Assembly (NCBI GenBank): GCA_021029095.1 | Contig: JAJOHG010000508.1 | Span: forward strand, 1 to 16,145 | DNA from: Phellopilus nigrolimitatus | Lineage: Eukaryota; Basidiomycota; Agaricomycetes; Hymenochaetales; Hymenochaetaceae | DNA: 16,145 bases | Reading direction: 5' to 3' | In this document: in pieces, positions 1 through 10,732 of the stretch | Position numbering within the stretch: position 1 is the stretch's first letter | Layout of the letters: each line of letters begins with the position of its first letter | Made by a program: the position numbers and the translations under genes | The notes under the pieces: generated by a model | The model's database searches: none | The model's input: the letters and a program-made list of their open reading frames with translations, nothing else | Told to the model about the DNA's origin: nothing

Positions 1-1099
1 CCCTTCGCTCCGTTTCTTCTTTTCCGAGTATCCAAACTCTATATTCCAGTATACCACATACACCCACACATATCTATATGTATTATATTACTCCAGCCAG
101 TACCCGTTCCTGCCCCTCTTTCGCCCTAGCCCTCCTCCTCCAATCCCCAAGCGACGCACTAACCCGCTCCCTCCTTTTCAATTTACCCTTTCAGAATACA
201 ACCACGCACACACACGCTCCTCCCCGTCCTATTCTTACTCTCGGAACTCATTCCCTCATGCCCTGCGACCCTGCGTCTGCTTCATTCGCCTTCATTCTCC
301 CCGCGCGTGCGCGCCCGCGCGCGATCCCCAGCCGCTCCGGTTCCCGACGTCCGAGGCCTTCGCTTCTCTTCCGTCCATCCCCTCCATACCTCCGCCAGCA
401 CCTCCCAACGGGCCCCCGCGCAGCAGCAGCCGCAGCCGCCCGACATCCATCCGCGTCCGTCCCCATGATCACCGCCCCCATTCGCTCGCGCGCAGATCAC
501 AAGCTTCGCGCGCGCGGCCGATCGCGCGCCCTTCCGCCCGTTCAACGTCCCCCCTTTGTCCTCCTCCTCCCTCGCCGCTGCCGAGCACACCCCATCCCGC
601 CGGGCCGATCGCCTGACAGCGCGCCCACGCCCGTCCTCGCCCCGCCTCCACCTCCATACACACACAGCACTCCGCGCTCCGCGTCCGGAAACGCCGCGCC
701 AACGCTAAAAATACTCTAAAAATCAAGCACGCGAGAGATCGGCTGCGCCTGCATAACATAACGCAGCGCGCAATAAATCAGGCCAGAAAAAACCAGAAAA
801 CAAGACTCGCTCGCGTCCGGAGAGAGGACATACGGCATGGCATGCACATAAGTAGCACAGAAATAATAATAAATCAGAATAAGCCACGCATACATATGTC
901 TGGCGTTGTCGTCGTGCCTGCACCGACAATACGACCGCCTTCTCCCGAAAAGCCGCCAACTATCTCCACCCACCCACTACCCACGCCCCAGCTCTGCCAC
1001 ACCGGCTTCCCAGCCGTCCTGCATGTGCAGCACGCTTCTCTCGATAGACAGACAGAACAGCCGCTCTTCGCTCTTATATCCGTGAAAGACACAGCAAGG

Positions 1100-1130
1100 G
1101 AACAACGAGTCAGCGACTCGTTCGTTGTTC
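1100..1130. repeat. Bulged inverted repeat (hairpin)
   Basis: The left arm gaacaacgagtc (1100-1111) pairs with the right arm 1115-1130 across a 3-base loop. Four bases are bulged on the right side. The inner stem aacgagtc/gactcgtt is a perfect 8 base pairs. It lies in the low-complexity block. It could be a two-fold symmetric protein-binding site or a small hairpin; no function can be assigned. Confidence 0.5.
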
Positions 1131-1632
1131 TCCGATCACGCGCGCGCAGCCCCTCCGAGCGCGTGCCCACTGCACGTCCAGCAAGGTTCGCACCCAGAAC
1201 AACACTCCGCACGAACAACACTCCCCACGCAACCAACACAGGAGTAAAGCAATCGGACGAACTCTCCGCAGCCTTCTCGCCAAACGAACGTGCCCGCCCA
1301 ACCCCTGGAGCGAGCTGGCCCCCCGTCGCATGCCCCAGCCCATTCCCTTCCGTGCTCCGCGCTCCGTGCTCTTTAACCCCCTACACGCGCAGACAACGAT
1401 CCTCTACTCGACGGCGCAGCACCCGGCACAAACGAACCCAGGGCGATTCTTGGACCCGCGCCAACCCAGGTTTTACCCGCCTTGACCCATCCTCTATCCT
1501 CTAACCATACGTATTACACCCCCCTCTATTCTCCCTCCCCACTCAGCACCGTACATATCCGAAATCGAATCGAAAAAAAACCCCAAAAGGAGGAAATAAA
1601 TAATAAATAACAAACAAATAAAAGGGAAAACG

Positions 1633-1647
1633 CAGCAGCAGCAGCAG
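1633..1647 (+). repeat. (CAG)5 microsatellite
   Basis: Five perfect CAG units follow an A-rich tract. The repeat is not inside a credible gene. Confidence 0.85.
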
Positions 1648-1947
1648 CCTTCTCCCAAAACACCCCGCGCACCCCGTGGATCCGATACGCGGCAACACGG
1701 CGACAACAAGACAAATAAACCCAGTCCTTAGTTGGACCCACACACACGCCAACCGCCTAACTAACCGTCGTTTACCCTATCTATCTCTATCATACGTACA
1801 TCACGCCTATCGCTATCATCACTTGGCACACCGTCGCAAAGGAATCTTTATTTAATAGATCACAATTAAGAATAAAACCCGCACGCGAAATTGAGAGAAC
1901 CAAGAATTAATACAAAGCACAGAAACCAACGCCGCCGATCGACGACG

Positions 1948-1974
1948 CAGCAGCAGCAGCAGCAGCAGCAGCAG
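1948..1974 (+). repeat. (CAG)9 microsatellite
   Basis: Nine perfect, uninterrupted CAG units span 27 bases. In the plus-strand frame 1891-2088 they would encode a run of nine Gln, but that 65-residue frame is basic, low in complexity and has no recognisable domain. The tract is likely polymorphic between strains. Confidence 0.9.
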
Positions 1975-2156
1975 CGCAACCGCGCGTCGGTCTCCCCGGC
2001 AACCAAAAAAAGAAAACAGAAAAAAGAAACAAAGAAACAAGGGCGCTTGCAGATCACTCCCACTCCCTCCCTTTCTCTCCCGGGCTGATCCCCATCACGC
2101 CCACAAACACAACAGCAGTGCCCGCGCCGTCAAAGGCGCAGAGGCCCAGGCCCCAT

Positions 2157-2170
2157 CATACGTACGTATG
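2157..2170. promoter_or_regulatory. 14-base perfect palindrome
   Basis: The sequence catacgtacgtatg is identical to its reverse complement. A site this symmetric in apparent upstream DNA would suit a homodimeric regulator, but no regulator is identified. Related CATACGTA words occur near 1506 and 1793. Confidence 0.4.
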
Positions 2171-3136
2171 CATCGCGATCACGAACAGCAGCAACAGCAA
2201 GAAGGAACGGGCAGGGCATCACGCCCCGCCTCCCCCGTCCCTCTATCCTCGCTCCCCGGCCCCGCCACGACGCAACACCACGTGGGCGACGCGCTGCGCT
2301 GCCCCGGCCCCCGATCTTCCTTGCCAATGCTTCCCTTCCTGATCCCTTCCCGCTTTGTCGCGCCTTGTTCTCTGATCTCAGCCCCACCATCTTCGTCTCG
2401 CGCTCCCGCTGCCCGATTCCCAGACTCCCAGACTATCTCTGCACGCCCCCACACGCGCGTTACTGCATGCCCAGGCGCGACCCTGCGCACCCAACGGCAA
2501 CAACGGCAACAGCAGAAACAGCAATATAAACCGAAACCGAAACCCGATATCGGTGCCTCAGCCACCAGGACCCGGGCTCGGACCCAAATCTCGATCCACC
2601 CGTTTCCCATCACGCTCTCGCCCGCCGATCAGTTCTCGTTTCGTTTCGAACCGACGACACACACGTCCAACGCGGACATAATCCGGCCCCCCAACAAGCA
2701 ACAAAAATAGCCAACCTGTACCAAAGCGCGCGGCGCATCAGCTGACCCCCATCAAACCAAATCGAATCGAAAACGAATATGAAAAAGCTTCGCTAGACCC
2801 GCCGCCACGGGCCCCCCTCGCAACCTTACGGAAACATTCGACACGCCAGAGACGGCGGCAGCCGTCGGATCACCGCCAAATCCGCCCGCGCATAAGCGAG
2901 AAACAGGAGGAGTGCGCGTCGGGCGGCGCCGTCCGTCCGCACCCCTCGTCTCGCCACGCACGAAACGCAACGCACACGTCACTCGGCCCCCGGGCCCTCC
3001 GCTTACGTCCGCCCGCCGCACCGCGTATCGCGTATCGCGCGCCGCCCCGTCGCGCGCCCCATAAAGCAACCCTGCGCAGCGAGCGAGATCAGCAATCCTC
3101 GCTTGCAGCACAGCCCGCCGGAAACTGTATGCACAT

Positions 3137-3221
3137 AAGGCACAGCGCTTCGACAAACGGGAGCAAAGTCAAAGTGTGTGTGAACCTCACCCGTTTCTCC
3201 CGTTTGTCTATGCTGTGCCTT
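3137..3221. repeat. Long inverted repeat with two paired blocks
   Basis: The left arm 3137-3163 reads aaggcacagc, gcttc, gacaaacgggag. The right arm 3197-3221 is the reverse complement of aaggcacagc, ata, gacaaacgggag. This gives perfect stems of 12 and 10 base pairs separated by a small asymmetric internal loop (5 against 3 bases), closed by a loop of 33 bases. An RNA from either strand could fold into an extended hairpin. It lies at the boundary between the low-complexity block and the GC-rich stretch. Confidence 0.75.
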
Positions 3222-3300
3222 CATCCGGCGCCGAAGCGCATAAGCAAGCACACATAACCCGCCCGAGCCACATTTCATTCCATTTCCCACAACGCAACGC

Positions 3301-4090
3301 ACGTGCAGCGCGCATACAACTCTAATCTAAGCGAGCCGATCGGTGATGGAATGATCGGCGGTTCTGGCTCATCTCGGAAATTACGCTTTGCAGAAATGAC
3401 GACGGCTTGCGCGCGGACGCGCGCGCGCGCGACGGTTGCTGTTCCCTGCTTCATTTACGAGTACGATATACATGTTATTATTGCGCGAATCTCAGATGAT
3501 ACCGCGGCCTGGAAATAGATAGTTTAAATAAATCTAATTACGGCTATTAAGGACCGCGCGCTCTGGCGCGGCACGCGCCGCGAGTCGATCAGCGTTGGGT
3601 CGGCAACGTACATACGCGCGCCGACCGTCGCTCTCATACACCGCGCGCATGCGAAGGGAGACGACAAAAATCTCAGATGCTCGCGGCGCCAGCCGCGACC
3701 CAAAGTACAAGGGTGGCTGCCCAACAAAGGGATCCATGACGCACAGAACGAGAAGCCTCTCCGTCCGTCCGGACAGGCCGCGGCAAGGCACGCCCGGCGC
3801 AAACGCAACAAGCAGCTGCGTTTCCCGAAAACCGCATACAAAGAACCGGCCGCTTCTACGCAGCACTCGTCTCGAGCCACCTTTCGCGAAATCGAGCCCG
3901 AGGAGGCGGCCTCGCCCCGGGCACCCCGGCATGCTGCTTCGGCTTCCGAGCTCGAAGAGGGAGCCTGTTTGGCCACACTTCGCAGCATTTTCGACAACAC
4001 GCCTCGCTCCAAGTGTCGCATCAACTCCATCATCCGTTATCATCTGCTTCTGGCGTTCTTTCGCGCTATTCAGAGCTACGTAATACCCGG
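3301..4090. other. GC-rich stretch without a supported gene
   Basis: Frames of about 160-170 codons are open here on both strands at the same time (plus 3595-4083; minus 3524-4033 and 3534-4043). That is expected where A/T-rich stop codons are rare. None shows a domain, a conserved motif or a splice pattern that would favour one frame. A short alternating gcgcgc run lies near 3417-3431. Confidence 0.5.
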
Positions 4091-5372
4091 AGTTTCCAAC
4101 TTAGGCCCTCCGGTATGCTTCTTCCAATCAAATGACGGATATTCTGCGCTTATAGCAGTCTGGTGCGCGTTTGTACGAAGGAAAGGAAGTATCTGAGAAA
4201 TCGGAAGTCAGAATATACCGACGTCGACAGGTTATGCCAGTCTCCAGAAGATGTTTCGCAAATCCTCGGCGTTTCGAGGATCCTATGCGACGCGTGTCAG
4301 ACAGCTACCCCCTAAGGCCAGGCTTCTGCATTCAATTCCAACCAATCACAAAGGTCTCTCGATGGCATTCACCGAAAGAAGTGCAATTTGACTCGTTAAT
4401 GTTTCGCGTTTCGATGTACGCCAGACGGCCCAAAATATTTAATCTATTGTCTGTTTGGAGCAAACATGGTTGAAGAGAACAAGGGATTGTAAGTTTATGG
4501 TAGCCGATACGACAGGCTGATGAGCTCAGGAATAGCTGCCTAACCAGGACGAGAAATTCCATTCAATGCTCAATCCAATCGTAGATATAAGTCGGGTGGA
4601 TAAAATCAGAAACCTCAGGAACGGAAGAAAAGGAGAGAAATTCCGAAGTTAGCGGCTACAACAGAACAAAAGGAGTCTGATACTCCCCTTTATCTCGAAT
4701 ATCCAGTCGCGGTTCCTGGAGTACCAGCGGCACTAAGAAAATCAGGCTGACGGAGATCATACGCTCCGTATTCACCGCCCATCCGTGTCCGTCTTCTTTG
4801 CAACCATCGCGAGTATCCAACGTGCGTTGAATTGATCAGATGTGGGTGCCGGAGCATATGGCACGAAATTTTTACAAGCGCCTTTCCAGCCATCCGTATA
4901 TCCTCGAAGCACAACAGAAAACACTGCACCGGAGCTAGCGCGGAATATCAGCGTCGGGTGTCCCGCCTCCAGCCATTCAGCCTTCTAGATTCGGGGTGAG
5001 TTGCATAATTGTCAATCATCGGCTTTCATACTAATCAACCGCCCCTTGTAACTGGCAGCTCGCGGCGATGTTATTCCTGAAGCTGTGGGTGAAATTCGGG
5101 CGGAAAAGAGGGGGATCTGTTGCGAGAAGAAAAGTAAGCGAGCAGACGCTGAAGAATGATCAAGAGAGTTTTTTCCCTTTGTCGCGGAGTGCGCAGCCTT
5201 ATGTTAATTTTGAAGCTCTGATGCTGGGGGACCAGGCGACTCGAGAGTCTGGCTAGGCGCTTTGAAAGGCGCCACATACAGACTCCGGATTCCGACGAGT
5301 TTCGTCTCAATTCGATTCGGAGTAAATTAGAAATTGTTGTATTCAAAGCATCTCCCCCCGAAGGCTGAACAC

Positions 5373-5409
5373 GTCTCTACGCTCGTTCAGATCAGAAGAG
5401 CGTAGAGAC
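5373..5409. repeat. Perfect 12-base inverted repeat
   Basis: The arm gtctctacgctc (5373-5384) and its exact reverse complement (5398-5409) flank a 13-base loop. The structure is isolated. No T-run follows on either strand that would mark a simple terminator, and no flanking duplication was seen that would mark a transposon end. Confidence 0.85.
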
Positions 5410-6970
5410 TGTAGGAACAAGAAGCAGTGGTTTTTAGCCGAACGAAAGTTTTTTTGTTTTGTTTTGAATGAAAAACACACCCTGACTCAGATTTTCGAGA
5501 ATTTTGATGCTCGAATGACGCGACCACACAGCCCGAAAGCATGCGGTCCCATCCGTGATTCAAAGCGCGTTTCATGAGCGATATTCACACCGAGCACCAT
5601 GCCCTCTCGAATTCCGGAGACCTTCCTATCAGATTCCTGTGTCTTCAGCCCGCCTTCGCGTGTACTTCGTGTCCCCGATAGTCCAATGCAGGTCCCTAAG
5701 ACAAAGGAGAGAAGCGAGGTTACGTCGTATCAGAGACGCTCGCGATAGAATGGAGGTTCCGTAAGCCAGAGAATGTAAAAATTATTTTCGATGGCGAATA
5801 TACAAAGAAGGCAACGGGCAGCGAAAGCCTCGAAGCACGGGCGAAGTAGCACGCCGCTGCTTTGCACGGGCGAAGTAGCACGCCGCTGCTTTGCACGTCA
5901 GCGTCGCTAAGGTTCAGGGATACGATCCGATGCCCTCGGTTTTGTTTTACTGCGCAGGTTCTCCATGCCCGAAGATGCAACCATCGCGAAAATTTCTTGA
6001 GCTTCAGCGCTATGAGGATTCTCTGTCACGGACTCCTCTGCTACGATCTGAGCGCATCTATAAATGTAGAACAACACTTCTGGAGAGAACTTGTTCCAGT
6101 ACGTCCGTGTCGACGTGGGAAAAGAGTGGAATACTCATTCCTAGGTTTTTTTTTTCTGGCAATCGAGCACAAGAAGCCAAAAGCGGACTTGACAACAGTC
6201 TATCGATCATCTTGCACAAATAGACTTCTGTCTCTAATCATCTCATACTCCGCTGCATCGTCTGCGCAAATCTTCTGAACAATGTAAGTAACGTAAGTAT
6301 CAGAGGCAGTATCTTGTGCGACATTCTACTTACATTTCATGACATTTTAGACATCAGATATTGATGACGGTGAAAATCGGGAAGTTGGGACGGGCCGAAA
6401 ATCCTCTCAATGAGACCTAGACTGCGAGCTAGGTAGGGTCCTGGATCCTGGAGCAATTTTGGATTCCCCTTGCTGATAACGGTTCGCACTCTCATCTTAT
6501 ACCGTTGCCCAGAATGTTTGACCTCCGCACCAAACTAGAAAAGCTTTTCAATAGCGTCCAGATCCCGTACAGGTTCCGAGCCGAGAAGAAGAAATAGGTG
6601 ACAGCACGACAAATATAGGCCTGTAGCTTGTGACCTCGCTGCCGAAGCATCCTCCGGTACTTCACCTGGAAAAAAAGGGATAGTTGTCTTAACACAAAAT
6701 CTAGATATGTAAATAAAACACACCTCTTATAATTGTCCTGGACGCACGAACTTCCGATGAAACGGATGTCAATCTCACATCTGTGCATTCCGTGCCATTC
6801 TTCACCAGCGCGCAGATCTTCTCGAGCGTTTTTCGCGTTTTCGAGGCTATGTTTCGAGTGTTTTCCGCGCTAAACCCATCTGTAGTATTCTATAATATGC
6901 CAAAGCGCAAGTCCCTGTGAGTCGATGCGAACAGCTTGAGCCAGACATCGTCAACGGCGCCAGCAGTTGA
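5410..6970 (-). pseudogene. Possible decayed multi-exon gene, family unknown
   Basis: Read on the minus strand from 6970, one frame continues with protein-like composition through a TAG at 6890-6892 to 6724. It crosses a possible intron (6666-6723, GTGTGT...CCAG, 58 bases) and continues past a TAG at 6535-6537 to 6334. It then crosses a second possible intron (6275-6333, GTAAGT...TCAG, 59 bases) into another exon-like stretch. Further on, frames change near the ten-base A/T run at 6146-6155 and at the 29-base tandem duplication 5835-5892. A 77-codon stretch without stops follows, to about 5484. No domain is recognised. Short open stretches occur by chance at this base composition, and other frames in the region also look protein-like, so this is a weak call: a pseudogene, assembly errors, or coincidence. 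Confidence 0.25.
5835..5897. repeat. 29-base perfect tandem duplication
   Basis: The unit starting gcacgggcgaagtagcac occupies 5835-5863 and is repeated without change at 5864-5892. The first five bases of a third copy follow (5893-5897). The unit is not a multiple of three, so it would shift any reading frame through it. The absence of mismatches suggests a recent event or an assembly duplication. Confidence 0.95.
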
Positions 6971-9353
6971 TCAAACAACGCAGGCCTGCAATGGGCAGAG
7001 GAGGTAATACAGTCACCCGATGAGGACTATTGGTTGATTTCAGTAAGCAAGCTGTTCACCAAAACCTTTGTTTCTCGCTGGAGTCGAGACCCAGAGTCCG
7101 TTGTGGCCCCGCGGATCATAAACTGGAGGAGGATACGTAAATCTCAGATCCGTATATCCTCTTGATACTTGGTTTTACATAATCGTAATTCTTATCGGAC
7201 TCTCCCGGGTCCTTGTTCTATTCCGACTGTATGGTGTGGTCTTTCCTAATTAGGCAAATCCCGAGCTTTTGAGTTTGTACCCTACAAGTGCAAGGCGAAT
7301 GCCATGATACACGTTGGGCGCTCCGCCTAGCTTCTTATCGGAAGCCGCAGCCTCTAAGATTATGTGCTTCAGATACTCGCTCTTGGAGTTCAAATGCTGC
7401 GCAACATGAGTGATGTGCATGCGCACAGTTATGAATTTCGGAAGACGAGTCAATCTACTCGTATGCCATTGTATATGGATCAGGGCTATCGTAATTTCTT
7501 GCGGCTCCCGCGAATGACTAATACTCTATACAGTCTCTGACTAAGTGAGTATTTGTGCCACACTTTACAGAGCCTGTTACTCAGTACAGCGAAAGCATCC
7601 AGATCCTGAATATAAAAAATGATATTCTTTTTTTCCCCTTAGAGCATTCTTAACTTTCTCTCTCGAAGAGCTGCAGCAGGTCGAGAAAATAAATATCGAT
7701 AGTAGTTTAGCAGTTCGGTCGACTAGAAGCAGCCTCTTGGGAGGAATGCGTGTACATCCTCGAAACATGGAAAACATCAAACACTTCGTTGAACGATGCT
7801 GCAATTTGAGTTTCTTGAGTGTATTGACCCAGTGCTTCGATTTCAACACTGCCGTCTGGGGCAAGGGCACTGTCGTATCTCGGCGCACTGCCTGAGTCGC
7901 TAATTATATCCCTTCAGAGCTGCGAAGACGCGATTCTGATTCTGATGGTGGCGAGGGAGTGTGCGATTCTGTGATGAGACAAACGTACAGTGCCCAATTC
8001 CAAATGTTCACAGGCACATTAGATGGTGTGATGAGAAGCTCGGCATATAAGGGCCGGATGATGTGTCTTTGTCGCACGTTGTATCGACATTATGGCAGAA
8101 GAGGCATGAAGCAGTTATGCGTTGAGATTCATCCCATTCCTCTCAGGAGACTGCAAAAGTCCGAGATCGAATCGAGGCGTCCTTTCCGAATCGCTCGCGA
8201 GCATCTGGGGACATCGGTGCCACTTTCATCCGCCCTCTGAAATAAACTCTTTGATTCTTTCTTCCTTCGCTAGTAGAAATTCCTCGAGCCGTACCTAATC
8301 TAGAAGAAATATAGACTACGCGTTGCACATAAGCACGCATGGCTAGGGAGAATACATAACACACACCTAATTGGTCTTGCCGTATCGAGATCATCCTTTT
8401 TAGTACAAAAAACAATCAATGTCAAATGGATTACACCACCAAACATGTAACCCCCTCCCCCCAAAGAAAAAATACCTTCCTAGTCGAATAAGTCCGAAGG
8501 ATGACACGCTTTTGAGTGGTTGCATTCTTCGTTTTCCCTTCTCGATCACCGTAAAATTTCTGTGCTTCGTGCCGGTGTCTTCTTAGAAGAAAACCTGAGA
8601 CCACCGATCACCACTTACTGAGAAGTTGCCACTAGCCGCGCCCACTTTCGCGATGGGCGGTTGAGACAATCAGGAAGAAGTGCGGCGATGGACATAATAT
8701 GACCTTTCACTGTGAGGAAAAACAGACGAGAAGGCGGCTCAGATAGGATTTACTGAACAAATAAAGACACATAGCTTCGATACGTTTCTCTGTATAACAG
8801 ATCCACTTTGGGTTTGGGGGACTTCAGTAGAAAATAGTGCCAAATAACTTCTCTAGTTCAGTCGAGGCCTTTGAGAGGCAGCACATGGTTCATACATTGT
8901 CGGGAATTACCAAACATGGATATTCGGGCAACAAGCATATCACCTGTAGCCACTTAACTTACGTCCCAGCTCTTCTACATCACAACCATCATATTCATTG
9001 AATTCTGGTATGCGTATGCAAGGCCTTCACAGATGTCTCCCATCCCCTGTTTCAACTCGAGATGATTCTGCTACAGGAAAATGCTCGAAGCTCAACGCAG
9101 TTCTTTATAGACTCGGAGTAGCTGGAATCTGATGCGCACAAGAAGCATGTAGCAGAAGCTTGATTGCAATATCGAGATAGTTCTGCACTGAAACAAAATC
9201 CTTAAAAATGTAAGGTATCTCCACGTGGAGAGGAAATAACGCTATGTGCAAGTTAATCAAGTGCAAAATGGGACTATAAATAAGATAACGTACTCATATT
9301 AGTTTCTAAGAAGTCACGTAAGCCAATAGTTGGTGCTTCAGCTAGTTGGGGGC

Positions 9354-9874
9354 TCAGCTGAGGCGCGGCTTGCAGCCTGCAGCCTGCAAGTACAGGCGAT
9401 TGCTTGAAGAGGAAGCATCGAAGATAGTTAGTTCGTGAACTCGTTTGAGACCGACCTTTTTAGTCAACGACAAGGCCAAACGTGCCAGGCACGACAGAGG
9501 CTGTTCAGTGGCGCATAAGAAGAAGTAAACTCTAAGCACGAGAAACAATGATGTTCTTTGCGAAAAAAAAAAGAATGCGCATCCAGTCTGAGATCTCGAA
9601 AGCAGATTGTGGTGTAGTTCCTGCTCCATCCTGCAGAACTTGGCGAAAATGGTGTTCTTGTGCAGCATTGCGCATGTTCCAAGCAGGTCGAAGAGTGGAG
9701 AACGCCGCTCAATCGATATTTCGAGGTGTGCTAGCCATATCAGGCAAATCCCGACAGCCACATCAAGCAAATCGCGTGTAGATCCTTACTTCCACCGCAA
9801 CTTCGCTTCGCGATCGTATCATCATCTAGCGCGTCTACGACAATGGCGGGCGCTGACAACACCTTCCCGGGTAT
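9354..9874 (-). pseudogene. Possible exon pair with a Walker-B-like motif
   Basis: On the minus strand an acceptor-like ATCTAG (bases 9875-9877 complete the TAG) precedes an 85-base open stretch, 9790-9874. It encodes 28 residues including the hydrophobic-acidic string PAIVVDALDDD. A donor-like GTAAGG (9789-9784) and an acceptor GGCTAG (ending at 9731) delimit a 59-base intron. The joined frame then stays open to the stop at 9354-9356. The hhhhDALDD string resembles the Walker B segment of NACHT-type STAND NTPases, which are common in basidiomycetes. No P-loop was found upstream, and the downstream residues do not continue the domain recognisably. Either a relic NTPase or a chance match is possible. 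Confidence 0.2.
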
Positions 9875-10732
9875 CTAGATGTAGAAAGGACGGTTGAATG
9901 ATAGGCTGCCTGTCTCCTTAATCGCAGACCCCAAATCCAAGTCGTAAGCTCAGGTCCGACTTGCATTTTTTATTTACTGATGATGCCACTGAAAGCTTCC
10001 AGTACATCTGCGGTCCCACCTGACTATAACAAGCGTGTCATGTATACTTTACATTTATCGCAAGGGTCACCAGGCAGCGTGATCTTTCGCATTCAATCGA
10101 AGTATGCAGCCTCGAAGGGCGGACAAGCACACTCGAGAAACAATTTGTCTATACGTGTTAGTGGAGCCTGCGAAGTCTATTATTAATATGAGCCAGCGAC
10201 ACCGTGTTTTCGATACATATTACAGGAAGAACATCGCCACTACCTGACCACGAAAATGTGTGCCGTGCTTCGACGATGAGAAGTGACGGCAGCCAGCGGC
10301 TTGTATTTATTCTTATTTATTCCCGACGAAGCGTCTTCTGTACCTCAATATCATGATGCACGCGTGGCTCTAATAACGTTCAAACAACTCTCATGCCTGC
10401 TTCCAAGCATTAGGGCAGGGACTGTGAGTAAACGGTCGGAATAAATTGTGGATTGTAGTGCGTCCGATTGCACAGCCCTGGCTAACTACATTCGACTTTC
10501 AGGCTATGCACTGAAGTCGATGCGATCTCCTGCACAAACCGAGTTAGGCTGAGAAGAGCTCAGACCAACTTCCATTGCACAGCAGATACTCCGACAAATC
10601 GAGTTTATTTCGACAAGATTTTGCGACGTTTGAATTCTTCGGGAGACTACTACACATGGTTCGAAAGCAACTTGGGCGGTGTGAGGACGGAGATAACTGG
10701 AAGGAATGCGTAGGCTGCGGCACATGACAAAA

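Larger units (their letters stand above)
1..3300. other. Low-complexity, C/A-rich, strand-skewed intergenic block
   Basis: No convincing gene is visible here. By eye the plus strand is rich in C and A and poor in G, with pyrimidine tracts, A-rich tracts (around 1573-1625 and 1988-2040), CAG runs and several palindromes. Many frames are open by composition only, and their translations are dominated by Pro, Ser, Arg, Thr and Gln without any domain. The pattern is most like a long promoter or 5' leader region next to a gene outside the window or lost in the downstream region. Which strand would be transcribed is not clear. Two plus-strand frames, 1891-2088 and 2168-2710, carry Gln runs encoded by the CAG repeats. 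I treat them as artefacts or at most upstream ORFs. Confidence 0.5.
4091..10732. other. Gene-poor region with possible relic coding fragments
   Basis: No intact gene is recognisable in about 6.6 kb. Open frames are short and their translations match no family I recognise. On the minus strand several consecutive stretches look like eroded exons, joined by plausible short introns and broken by stop codons and frame changes. The better examples are listed separately. The region could be a decayed gene or gene cluster, old transposon remains, or plain intergenic DNA. Confidence 0.45.

Noticed and set aside
78..719. 213-codon plus-strand open frame
   Set aside because: It is Pro/Ser/Arg/Ala-rich with no domain, and overlapping minus-strand frames are open too. 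It is explained by C-rich composition.
842..1504. 220-codon plus-strand open frame, among the longest in the window
   Set aside because: Low-complexity Thr/Pro/Arg-rich sequence with no motif, in the skewed block. The absence of stops follows from the scarcity of G and T.
2168..2710. 180-codon plus-strand Gln/Pro-rich frame
   Set aside because: The Gln runs come from CAG/CAA microsatellites. There is no domain and its ATG lies inside a palindrome. It could be an upstream ORF but is not supported as a gene.
3524..4083. Three overlapping frames of 160-170 codons on both strands
   Set aside because: They are mutually exclusive, equally good, without domains, and expected in GC-rich DNA.
7253..7265. 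13-base word aggcaaatcccga shared with the region around 9742
   Set aside because: A repeated 13-mer is expected by chance in a 16 kb window, and the flanks do not match.
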